Below, piece after piece: positions 23,601-36,800 of a stretch of 64,000 bases of DNA. The stretch's first letter is position 1; every line of letters starts with the position of its first letter. The notes below the pieces were generated by a model, which worked only from the letters and a program-made list of their open reading frames with translations, did not search any database and was not told the origin of the DNA. The stretch comes from Pelodera strongyloides (taxonomy: Eukaryota > Nematoda > Chromadorea > Rhabditida > Rhabditidae). A program made the translations under genes and the position numbers. The DNA lies in contig JAANDG010000012.1 of assembly GCA_036852015.1 (NCBI GenBank), positions 310,001 to 374,000 on the forward strand, read 5' to 3'.

Positions 23601-26600
23601 ACGTCGGAATAAATGTGCTAAACACACACTTTGTTTCCTTTGGTTGGAATTACAAGCTCACCACAACACTGAATATCTACACCATTCCAACTTCATGGAG
23701 CGTGCATCTGTACAGACTTTTAGAATTTCCTCTTTATAAACTACTGTTTTCAGGTGGCTCCAATCCTTTCAAATCCCCATAGATACGGATTCGATTTTGG
23801 CGTGAAAAAGCCGATTCTGTTTGATGTGATCATTCCATCACTGCCGGGATTCCTATGGTCAGACAAGCCAGCACAGAAAGGTTGGGAGAATCTTTACTTT
23901 ATAGAGTTGGCTGTATTTGTAGTTTATTCTGAATTTATAGTTCTACTTGAGTGTAAAGTATCCGGGCGAGAGCTGAGCAAGTGCGGACTTAGGAAAATAA
24001 TAAAAAAAGCAACTTTGAGGAAACTATAAATAAAGATATAATATGCACATGACATGAGTTTCCAAGTTGGGGCTTCTAATTTGAACTTTTATTTCTCTGT
24101 TTTCAGGCTTGGGTGTCGCTGAGAGTGCTCGAATCCTCCATTCACTGATGAAACGATTGAATGTGAACAAATATTTTGTACATGGCGGAGAGGGTCTTGG
24201 GGCGCAGATGGCTGCAGCACTTGCCAGTCTCTATCCTACGGTAGGCTTTTGGCGAACTAGGCATTGCTACAGTATCCTCCAGCTGGTTTACGACGACCCA
24301 AGCCTTTCTACCCTATGCTTTTACAATGCCTTTACTAGGGTGTGATATGCTATGGTATAAGACGGCGATGGTGGCACACGTGGAATTCCGTTTCCGCAAT
24401 AACTTATTAGCTGATAATGGATCTGACCTTACCACAGATCTTTACTTGGCACTAACTCGATCAATAGTGATCAATAACAATGGCGGACGCAAATTCTTCG
24501 TTTTCATGGGGGATAAATCAGAATAATTTGCAGGATGTCCTTGGTCTTCACATGTCCAATCCGTTCCTCCCACCACTTTGTGATGTACAAACGACTGCTT
24601 TGTATGGAGTTGCCCAAGCTGCCGGTAGGTTCTTAAGTCTTACAGAGTAGATATAAGGTACAGGTACCACCGATATATGCTTCTGATTAGTTCTTGGTTT
24701 ACATTTACACACAGGCCTTTTTATTTTATGCACTGCATGTATTGAATTCCATAAGGTGTGCATCACTAATGATATGCACACTGTAGCAACGCAATTCAAT
24801 TGAGTTGAGGATCGGGGAGCACACTGTTTGATATTGTATTCTATGGTTTCTTCTAGGTAATATTATCCCATTTCAGGCTTTGGTGAAGATGAAGACCGTC
24901 CCTCGACAACAATAGCCGACTACCTCCAGAAACCACAGTTTCAAGTAGAACAACGACCGGATGCAGCAGGTATTCACTTTAGACGCTTCAAAATAAAATA
25001 AAAATACGTTTCTTTTGTATAGGATAGACGACAGACTTCATGTAAAGCAATTTTAACCAATTATTACGCTGATTATGACACTGGCAATTTGGCTCACTTT
25101 TCGACTAACTGTAAGGTGCACGTCGACTCTTCGGGGAGAAGGTAGCGCGGTACTTTATGCTTATTCAAAAGTGCAGTATTTGTTAGGCAGTTCATTAAAA
25201 CACCTTGAACCTCATGTTCACACTTAGTTCATACACACGAAACATGCTGAATTTTGAAGGTTTTTTAGCTTCCTGTAGTTCTGCACACATTTCCCAATAA
25301 GTTCTGTTGAATAAGCGAATTCATAAGTATTAAAGTCAATCCGATAAATAGATTCTGACAGACACTGAAGAGTCAGGCTCATGATAAGATAAACGACACC
25401 TAACACACGTGTCCTGCATTAAATAGTAAGTTAGCTATAACAAAGTATTTCCACTTTCAGCCATTCCCCTGTTGAATACTCCCTATGGTCTGGTGACTTA
25501 TATCCTTGACCGATGGCATGTCTATTCGAATGGAAATGAGACGAGTCAAGAGAGACTTTTACATCAGATGTTCACCATTGATGAGCTACTCACTGAGGTA
25601 GGCGTAGGCTTAGTCTTAGTCTTCGTCTTAGTCTTAGACTTAGGCTTAGGCTTGAGGTCAGGCTCAGGCTTAGGATTGACATACTGGCATATTCAAGTTC
25701 ACCATTCACATGGGTATGTAAAGCTAACAAATAAGTGCTAAAGTGTAGGCTTGTAACTAGAACTTAACTGCGCAATCCTGCGAATAGAGTAATATACATA
25801 TGTTAGTTTTGCGATAATACTACTCGGTTTAAAGAAATTTAGTTCCATGAATTTTTAATTAACCTTATTTCTAACAATAAGTTGTCAGTATTGACTGTAT
25901 TGATTTGATAGTATTGATTAGGTGTTTATTGTCAGGTCCACCTCTACTGGCTCACTGATACCATTCCTCACGCTCTGCGGCTCATGGCTCAAGCACACTC
26001 TGCCGATATTCGCTGCCAGTTAGAACTGTGAGTGATTATTGATTTATCTTTTTGTGATAAAAATGTAAAGATAAGTTTAGAGCGTGAGACCCAGAATCAG
26101 CAGACGATTCAACTCTGCATGCAGCTCTTTGCATAATTTGCAAGCTTTGTAATACTTATGTTGTAGATCCCACACAAACATAAAAAACATCCTTTGGGAC
26201 TACCCCATACCTTTAAAGCAGTATTATACATGATTTGTTAAGAAAGATACCATCGAAATGACACCCAATTTGCATATTTTACACGATAGTGATTCGAAGA
26301 CTACTTATATCGGTCCGAAAAATGCAGATTTCCAATAATCAACCTTGATTGGATTTCTAGGACCCATTGACCGATTTTTGTATTGCTGTATGGCTTTGTA
26401 TTGTATTGGCCCTCTGTTGGGCCCTAATGTCTTGTTCATTAGTGTAATTAGTGTAATTAATTAACTAATTTTCATAATTTGCATTGAAATGTAAAAACAC
26501 AGATAGAGCTCACAAATTTATTAATTACTTATCACCAAATCGAATTTTAATAGATTCCGCATTACATGCACCACATTGGTAGACAGTGTAGGTGCCGGCA

Positions 26601-27788
26601 CCATTATCGTTGCGCATCACTTCCATCTTGTTCTTGCAATCTTCACGCGCGTAGATTACAATTAGTTGACGAGCGCAAGTTACAACCTGACGTTTCGTCA
26701 TCGTCATTCGTTGCTTCTTTTTACAAGCAGCCCCAGTTTGGGGGACCGACTCAAAATTCGTATTATTTTCCTCTGTCAACTGTGGGGGTAGTCGGGGAGG
26801 GGGGATATATGATAGGTATCGTACCACATGTTGGCGGGAGCACCGAGCTGCGGCGGTACAGAAGTACAGATGACATGATTGGCGTTTTACCAACCCGTGC
26901 CAAACTTACATAACTGGTTCTGTAGTCTTCAACCCTTATAAGAAAAAGGATAAGCTGGCTCTCGAAAGAGTCCAGCATATGTTTACTAAGCGTATTTTTA
27001 TGAGATCTCACTTGCTTAAGTATAACGAAACTCCCTCTAGTAATGAAAGAAATGTTGCTTTAAACTTGGATTCACTAGTAGATCGAAGAAAGAGTGCTGA
27101 TGCTAAAATGCTCCGGAAAATATTGGCCGGTAAGTGTGGAATACACTTACAAACAATGTACAAGTTTCGAGTTTCTATCACACGTAGAGGTAGATCAAAG
27201 GTCATTATTTCCAGAGTAATTAAAATGGTACGCAGACACTCATTCGTACATCGAACCTCGTTAATGATTGAGAGCAATCCGACAATATTTTCCCATTCGT
27301 AGTCTTCAGTTATGATCTCCTGTATATTGTTGTATTTCTTTTTGTTCGCTTTTTATGTCTTTGTGTATTTATCGACAAACTGTGCGTGTACATTTTTGTG
27401 TGCGTAATAAATATTATATTATAACTCAGAAAATAGTGGGCGTTACCACCGAAAACCAGTTTTTCATATATTTCGAAAATGATCTAGTCACCATTTTTTA
27501 CTGATTGCAGAAATTAAATTAGAGACGCCGACTTGCTTTCAGTTCATTTCTCTGCATAGCAGGCTTATTTTTTTTCTAATAAACAAAATTTTTCGAGCAT
27601 TAATTTATCTCACCTAATTTTTCTGACTCGTCTATTTTTACTAGTCATGACTGACTTTTACCAACACAAACCAAGCTTACATAACATAAATGGTGGGCGT
27701 GGCCATTCAAAGCAAGTTTTTTTCACTATATTTCGGAATGAAATAGTCATTGTTTTTATTTTTTGAAATAAGTTAGAGACTCAAACTT

Positions 27789-27827
<39 letters not shown>

Positions 27828-30800
27828 CGACTTTGATCATTTCTCTACTTAGCCAGCTTATTTTTATCCTAATGAACAACCAAAACATGTTTTTCAGCTA
27901 TAATTTATCTGCCTCATATCTATTTTTACTATTTTTCTAAGCAATTTTCTATTGTCATTGAGATCCATCGTATTGTTCTTGTACCCTCTTTCGTATTTCT
28001 TGAGGCAATATATCCAAATTCTTATAATATTATTTATTAAGTCACAAATACCTTTATTAAGACACAATTGGCGTGACTATCGAAAACCGGTTTTGCATAA
28101 TACTTTATTTATTGGAGAAATCGGATCAGGTGCTTAAGCTTTCATCCCTTACTTATCTCTCTTATGAAACAGCTACAAAAAGTACATACCACAAGTGATC
28201 GTGTTCGAATGGATGTTTGTAACCTACTTCAAGCTGACGCAACTTTAACATTTCCTTGTTAGTACGATCTATGATGGTGTCCTTACTGCACCAGCATCTT
28301 AGGGTACCTTTTGGTTTACGAGCTGACAGCAACCACCCCAAGAACTTTCTTATTTGTTCCTACGACTCGTTGATCCAATAAGCATTTATTTATTTATTTA
28401 TTTATTTGAAAATATACAGTGACTCATCATCAACACCAAAACTCAAAAATTTTAAAAATATTATACGGTGATTCATCACCGACACCAAGACTATCAAACT
28501 AGTACGCTTAGCCAACATCTTCATCCAACAAATGCAAACGTTTTCCCATGTACTAATTTAACTTTACTACATATAAAATTAAATTATATGTTATAACGAG
28601 TCGTAAAAATAATAAACTGGTTTTCATTATTTATTTACTGTTTTCGCTCGAATATTTGCCTCATGAATAAAGGCGAAATATAGAATTAAATGTCAAACAC
28701 TAATACAATAGATATCAAGTGTTGGAAATATAATGATAAAGAAAATGACAACGATTATTAAGGAAATGCTAATTAATGATAATTAAAAATTATAATGGGA
28801 AAATAGTTACTCGTATGGTAATCAATGATAATGATAAATACATGGATAATTAATGTAATGATAATTAAGGTTAATTAATATTAATTAGCGAGAATGGTAG
28901 CAGCCACCAACAATGGTAATTAATGAATTGGTAATTAATGAAATGTTGATTATGGTAATGATAATGTTAATTAATGGAATGATAATTAAAAGTAATTGAT
29001 GATAATCAATGATAATGATACTGATAATGATAATTAATGAAACGATAACTAACCACAAGTAATGATGAGGATAATGCTGAGGATAATGTTAATTTTTAAT
29101 GAATGATAATTAGTGATAATAGGTGATAATGATAAAGATAATTAATTAAATATAATTAATGAAATGGTGACTGATGACAATTAACGATAGTAATAATAAT
29201 GCAACTGGTAATTAATGAAATTGTTAATTAATGATAATTGGTGATAATTTCTGATAGCTGGTGATAATTTCTGATAATTATAGTGACAATGATAATAAAT
29301 GGAATGGTAATTCCTGATAATTAAAGCTAATTATAATTATAATTATAATTAAGGATATCGTAATTAATGGTAATTAGTGATCACGGCAATTTATGTAAGG
29401 TACCTAATAATAAAAATAATTAATGACAAGAATAATTATAAAGATTGATAATTAACGACAACAACAGCCAACGAAATCATGTTTAAAGAGATTTGACCTC
29501 GTAAAGGATTGACAAAGAAATGGCGCTTCGTCAACGTAAACTTTAATTTATGGCTTGTTCACTAACAGATTACCCCACTTTAATTTACTATTTGTAACTA
29601 GACATATATTTAGCTGTTAGTATGTTTTAGTAACTTTAAACCTTTTCCTTAACTACTTTTTATCCTCGTGGCCACGGAAATATGTATTATCACTCTATTT
29701 TTTCTTTACATTGCAAATGACGCAAGTTAAAAACATTTTTATTAATTTAAATTTAAAAAACACAATTATCTAAAATATGACAAGCCTACACATTCATAAT
29801 TTTATGAAAATTTCGACAAATTATTTTTATTATTTGAACTCTCAGTTATTCATAAAACCGCTCGATTATTATTTTCTAAAAATTAACAATCTCAAAAATT
29901 GATCTAATTTTCAGGATATTTATGGTTAATAGCTGCAAGCACAACGAATTTGCTAGTCTTATGATATGTGTTCCTTTCTACCTATTTTAATTGGTCTCAT
30001 CGTCGAGTCATTTCAAGTTCTTCAATAGAACCTCAGCCACATAGCATAGCAAATCAAATTTTGTGGGACATTTTACAACATTTACATATATTTTTTTTTT
30101 ACATAGAACCGATTTACGTAGAACCGCTTTATTCTTTGTCATTTTGGGCCACGACAACTTTTTCACATATTTTGTAAGCGAAGCTGCCACATTTGGAGCA
30201 TATATATTTATTTATATTCAATGGAACTCTACTTTTTTCAGGGGCTTTCACTAACCTAGTCGAATAATTATCCTGTAAACTTCCGTTAGTTCTCCTCGCA
30301 ATTAATTTTCCTCATTAGGTGCTATTTCGACCATTACTTTTTTCTCTAATTTAGTCATAACTTTAAATAAAAACTCCAGTTATTTTTCACCTTACACATT
30401 ATCTCCTTTTTTACTTCAATCACGCACGTTAAATGCAGAGCTTAATTTTTTAATTTGCCATGGAATTGACTTCTGGATTGAATGCACGAATTTTTATGAA
30501 GCTTTTCCTAATTAATAATTTTCCCGTTAAAAATGTTTCTTGATCAACGCATAATTTCTTCTAATTCTCCTCACAATTAGTATACAGAATTGCGATCTTT
30601 AACTTACCTCTCTTTCTCTAGCTTACCCCTGTTATCTAAGGGTAAGTTTCACACCACTCTAGTTATCTTTTTTACCTCTTATGTTTTATACTTTGTATTT
30701 GCATCTCTTCATTCAACTCTATGGGTTTATTCGTAGATCATTTTGACATTATAAATTGGTAAAGGTATATTGAACGTAAAGGTATGCATATTTTGTTCTG

Positions 30801-33800
30801 TATTTATTACATGAAAATGTTTGAATTAATAAGCGTTCGTCATTTGGGTCAAATACCCTATATGTTTATGAAAAAGTATTTACATTTCTTTATTAATTTA
30901 GTCTTAGCTACCTCAGCACGACAACGAGGAAATTGATAGTGTACTTCTAAAGTATCGAACTCACTGGTGATCAATATTAAAAGTTTACTTTTCTATTTCA
31001 CACCACAACTTCAACAGGTTATTGTAGCCTGAGCTTATGTTCATTATACTGTAATTGGACTTTTTTCATAGCATTTTTCCATTTATTATTATTATAATTA
31101 AATATGTAGTTAATCAATAACTGCAATTTTACAACAAGTATTTAGTAAAGCGGAGAATTTTTTCTGTATGTTGGTAGAATGTCTTCCAAAAAGTGCAACA
31201 TTCATCCCAAAGACAATTTGACAAGTTTGTAATTTCAACAAAAAATAAGACTCTTACGTAAATGTAAAAAAGCACACTATAGTTTAGAGGTTATACAGCA
31301 TATGTAGATAGCATGCGACATGTTTATAAATTCCATTGGTGTTCTACCTCCTAGTTTTGAATGCCTTATTCTTTTCTAGTTAGTTCCTATAAGGAGGTTT
31401 GCAAGTTTATTTATTTATTTATTTATTTATTTATTAGATAACACCGAGGTGTGCATCAAATAATATGGTAAAGAGAAAACAATGTACATATAACAAAAAC
31501 ATTGATACTGTAGTCGATTAAAGAAAAATGAAAAGTTATATCATACACATGCATAAATATGTAGTATTTTCACCCTTGAATAAAGGTGCGCGCTCTTGAA
31601 GCGTAAACTACAGTATCAATGTTTTTGTTATATGTACATTGTTTTCTCTTTATCATATTATTTGATGCACACCTCGGTGTTATCTAATAAATAAATAAAT
31701 AAATAAATAAACTTGCAAACCTCCTTATAGGAACTAACTAGAAAAGAATAAGGCATTCAAAACTAGGAGGTAGAACACCAATGGAATTTATAAACATGTC
31801 GCATGCTATCTACATATGCTGTATAACCTCTAAACTATAGTGTGCTTTTTTACATTTACGTAAGAGTCTTATTTTTTGTTGAAATTACAAACTTGTCAAA
31901 TTGTCTTTGGGATGAATGTTGCACTTTTTGGAAGACATTCTACCAACATACAGAAAAAATTCTCCGCTTTACTAAATACTTGTTGTAAAATTGCAGTTAT
32001 TGATTAACTACATATTTAATTATAATTAATAATAAATGGAAAAATGCTATGAAAAAAGTCCAATTACAGTATAATGAACATAAGCTCAGGCTACAATAAC
32101 CTGTTGAAGTTGTGGTGTGAAATAGAAAAGTAAACTTTTAATATAGATCACCAGTGAGTTCGATACTTTAGAAGTACACTATCAATTTCCTCGTTGTCGT
32201 GCTGAGGTAGCTAAGACTAAATTAATAAAGAAATGTAAATACTTTTTCATAAACATATAGGGTATTTGACCCAAATGACGAACGCTTATTAATTCAAACA
32301 TTTTCATGTAATAAATACAGAACAAAATATGCATACCTTTACGTTCAATATACCTTTACCAATTTATAATGTCAAAATGATCTACGAATAAACCCATAGA
32401 GTTGAATGAAGAGATGCAAATACAAAGTATAAAACATAAGAGGTAAAAAAGATAACTAGAGTGGTGTGACACTTACCCTTAGATAACAGGGGTAAGCTAG
32501 AGAAAGAGAGGTAAGTTAAAGATCGCAATTCTGTATACTAATTGTGAGGAGAATTAGAAGAAATTATGCGTTGATCAAGAAACATTTTTAACGCGAAAAT
32601 TATTAATTAGGAAAAGCTTCATAAAAATTCGTGCATTCAATCCAGAAGTCAATTCCATGGCAAATTAAAAAATTAAGCTCTGCATTTAACGTGCGTGATT
32701 GAAGTAAAAAAGGAGATAATGTGTAAGGTGAAAAATAACTGGAGTTTTTATTTAAAGTTATGACTAAATTAGAGAAAAAAGTAATGGTCGAAATAGCACC
32801 TAATGAGGAAAATTAATTGCGAGGAGAACTAACGGAAGTTTACAGGATAATTATTCGACTAGGTTAGTGAAAGCCCCTGAAAAAAGTAGAGTTCCATTGA
32901 ATATAAATAAATATATATGCTCCAAATGTGGCAGCTTCGCTTACAAAATATGTGAAAAAGTTGTCGTGGCCCAAAATGACAAAGAATAAAGCGGTTCTAC
33001 GTAAATCGGTTCTATGTAAAAAAAAATATATGTAAATGTTTTAAAATGTCCCACAAAATTTGATTTGCTATGCTATGTGGCTGAGGTTCTATTGAAGAAC
33101 TTGAAATGACTCGACGATGAGACCAATTAAAATAGGTAGAAAGGAACACATATCATAAGACTAGCAAATTCGTTGTGCTTGCAGCTATTAACCATAAATA
33201 TCCTGAAAATTAGATCAATTTTTGAGATTGTTAATTTTTAGAAAATAATAATCGAGCTGAGAGTTCAAATAATAAAAATAATTTGTCGAAATTTTCATTA
33301 AATTATGAATGTGTAGGCTTGTCATATTTTAGATAATTGTGTTTTTTAAATTTAAATTAATAAAAATGTTTTTAACTTGCGTCATTTGCAATGTAAAGAA
33401 AAAATAGAGTGATAATACATATTTCCGTGGCCACGAGGATAAAAAGTAGTTAAGGAAAAGGTTTAAAGTTACTAAAACATACTAACAGCTAAATATATGT
33501 CTAGTTACAAATAGTAAATTAAAGTGGGGTAATCTGTTAGTGAACAAGCCATAAATTAAAGTTTACGTTGACGAAGCGCCATTTCTTTGTCAATCCTTTA
33601 CGAGGTCAAATCTCTTTAAACATGATTTCGTTGGCTGTTGTTGTCGTTAATTATCAATCTTTATAATTATTCTTGTCATTAATTATTTTTATTATTAGGT
33701 ACCTTACATAAATTGCCGTGATCACTAATTACCATTAATTACGATATCCTTAATTATAATTATAATTATAATTAGCTTTAATTATCAGGAATTACCATTC

Positions 33801-36800
33801 CATTTATTATCATTGTCACTATAATTATCAGAAATTATCACCAGCTATCAGAAATTATCACCAATTATCATTAATTAACAATTTCATTAATTACCAGTTG
33901 CATTATTATTACTATCGTTAATTGTCATCAGTCACCATTTCATTAATTATATTTAATTAATTATCTTTATCATTATCACCTATTATCACTAATTATCATT
34001 CATTAAAAATTAACATTATCCTCAGCATTATCCTCATCATTACTTGTGGTTAGTTATCGTTTCATTAATTATCATTATCAGTATCATTATCATTGATTAT
34101 CATCAATTACTTTTAATTATCATTCCATTAATTAACATTATCATTACCATAATCAACATTTCATTAATTACCAATTCATTAATTACCATTGTTGGTGGCT
34201 GCTACCATTCTCGCTAATTAATATTAATTAACCTTAATTATCATTACATTAATTATCCATGTATTTATCATTATCATTGATTACCATACGAGTAACTATT
34301 TTCCCATTATAATTTTTAATTATCATTAATTAGCATTTCCTTAATAATCGTTGTCATTTTCTTTATCATTATATTTCCAACACTTGATATCTATTGTATT
34401 AGTGTTTGACATTTAATTCTATATTTCGCCTTTATTCATGAGGCAAATATTCGAGCGAAAACAGTAAATAAATAATGAAAACCAGTTTATTATTTTTACG
34501 ACTCGTTATAACATATAATTTAATTTTATATGTAGTAAAGTTAAATTAGTACATGGGAAAACGTTTGCATTTGTTGGATGAAGATGTTGGCTAAGCGTAC
34601 TAGTTTGATAGTCTTGGTGTCGGTGATGAATCACCGTATAATATTTTTAAAATTTTTGAGTTTTGGTTGTTGATGATGAGTCACTGTATATTTTCAAATA
34701 AAATAAATAAATAAATAAATGCTTATTGGATCAACGAGTCGTAGGAACAAATAAGAAAGTTCTTGGGGTGGTTGCTGTCAGCTCGTAAACCAAAAGGTAC
34801 CCTAAGATGCTGGTGCAGTAAGGACACCATCATAGATCGTACTAACAAGGAAATGTTAAAGTTGCGTCAGCTTGAAGTAGGTTACAAACATCCATTCGAA
34901 CACGATCACTTGTGTTATGTACTTTTTGTAGCTGTTTCATAAGAGAGATAAGTAAGGGATGAAAGCTTAAGCACCTGATCCGATTTCTCCAATAAATAAA
35001 GTATTATGCAAAACCGGTTTTCGATAGTCACGCCAATTGTGTCTTAATAAAGGTATTTGTGACTTAATAAATAATATTATAAGAATTTGGATATATTGCC
35101 TCAAGAAATACGAAAGAGGGTACAAGAACAATACGATGGATCTCAATGACAATAGAAAATTGCTTAGAAAAATAGTAAAAATAGATATGAGGCAGATAAA
35201 TTATAGCTGAAAAACATGTTTTGGTTGTTCATTAGGATAAAAATAAGCTGGCTAAGTAGAGAAATGATCAAAGTCGTAAGTTTGAGTCTCTAACTTATTT
35301 TCAAAAAATAAAAAACAATGACTATTTCATTCCGAAATATAGTGAAAAAAACTTGCTTTGAATGGCCACGCCCACCATTTATGTTATGTAAGCTTGGTTT
35401 GTGTTGGTAAAAGTCAGTCATGACTAGTAAAAATAGACGAGTCAGAAAAATTAGGTGAGATAAATTAATGCTCGAAAAATTTTGTTTATTAGAAAAAAAT
35501 AAGCCTGCTATGCAGAGAAATGAACTGAAAGCAAGTCTGCGTCTCTAATTTAATTTCTGCAATCAGTAAAAAATGGTGACTAGATCATTTTCGAAATATA
35601 TGAAAAACTGGTTTTCGGTGGTAACGCCCACTATTTTCTGAGTTATAATATAATATTTATTACGCACACAAAAATGTACACGCACAGTTTGTCGATAAAA
35701 TACACAAAGACATAAAAAGCGAACAAAAAAGAAATACAACAATATACAGGAGATCATAACTGAAGACTACGAATGGGAAAATATTGTCGGATTGCTCTCA
35801 ATCATTAACGAGGTTCGATGTACGAATGAGTGTCTGCGTACCATTTTAATTACTCTGGAAATAATGACCTTTGATCTACCTCTACGTGTGATAGAAACTC
35901 GAAACTTGTACATTGTTTGTAAGTGTATTCCACACTTACCGGCCAATATTTTCCGGAGCATTTTAGCATCAGCACTCTTTCTTCGATCTACTAGTGAATC
36001 CAAGTTTAAAGCAACATTTCTTTCATTACTAGAGGGAGTTTCGTTATACTTAAGCAAGTGAGATCTCATAAAAATACGCTTAGTAAACATATGCTGGACT
36101 CTTTCGAGAGCCAGCTTATCCTTTTTCTTATAAGGGTTGAAGACTACAGAACCAGTTATGTAAGTTTGGCACGGGTTGGTAAAACGCCAATCATGTCATC
36201 TGTACTTCTGTACCGCCGCAGCTCGGTGCTCCCGCCAACATGTGGTACGATACCTATCATATATCCCCCCTCCCCGACTACCCCCACAGTTGACAGAGGA
36301 AAATAATACGAATTTTGAGTCGGTCCCCCAAACTGGGGCTGCTTGTAAAAAGAAGCAACGAATGACGATGACGAAACGTCAGGTTGTAACTTGCGCTCGT
36401 CAACTAATTGTAATCTACGCGCGTGAAGATTGCAAGAACAAGATGGAAGTGATGCGCAACGATAATGGTGCCGGCACCTACACTGTCTACCAATGTGGTG
36501 CATGTAATGCGGAATCTATTAAAATTCGATTTGGTGATAAGTAATTAATAAATTTGTGAGCTCTATCTGTGTTTTTACATTTCAATGCAAATTATGAAAA
36601 TTAGTTAATTAATTACACTAATTACACTAATGAACAAGACATTAGGGCCCAACAGAGGGCCAATACAATAAAAGCCATACAGCAATACAAAAATCGGTCA
36701 ATGGGTCCTAGAAATCCAATCAAGGTTGATTATGGGAAATCTGCATTTTTCGGCCCGATATAAGTAGTCTTCGAAGCCCTACGATTCACAAACCACATGT

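Larger units (their letters stand above)
23151..23679. mobile_element. Inverted-repeat element with Penelope-like terminal repeats
   Basis: Two 111-bp near-identical inverted arms (23151-23261 and 23569-23679) flank about 307 bp that include a CACTCTAACTCT-type simple sequence. Each arm contains CCTGAAGATGGCGAAAGCCG followed by AAACGTCGG, the sequence type found in terminal repeats of Penelope-like retroelements. No reverse transcriptase remains. Located in the intron before exon 23754-23880 of the epoxide-hydrolase-like gene. Assignment to Penelope is inferred from the motif only. Confidence 0.6.
26293..36776. mobile_element. Giant 10.5-kb palindrome (inverted arms of about 5.2 kb) in an intron
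   Basis: Left arm 26293-31513 and right arm 31608-36776 are reverse complements, separated by a 94-bp spacer. The sum of paired coordinates is 63069 at the outer edge and 63121 at the inner edge, so indels total about 50 bp. Arms differ at scattered sites: a 36-C run only in the left, a small deletion near 33257, and single-base changes near 27535 and 28437. Outer ends are TTCGAAGACTACTTATATCG and its inverse; no clear target duplication. Contents per arm: an outward 122-codon ORF, a non-LTR RT tail, an AT-rich TAATGATAATTA-type satellite and about 2 kb of unique AT-rich DNA. It sits in the last intron of the epoxide-hydrolase-like gene, 57 bp before the terminal exon. Confidence 0.9.

Noticed and set aside
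26293..36776. Polinton/Maverick or other large virus-like transposon
   Set aside because: The arms lack polymerase, integrase, ATPase or capsid-like frames; the only retroelement sequence is a truncated LINE tail.
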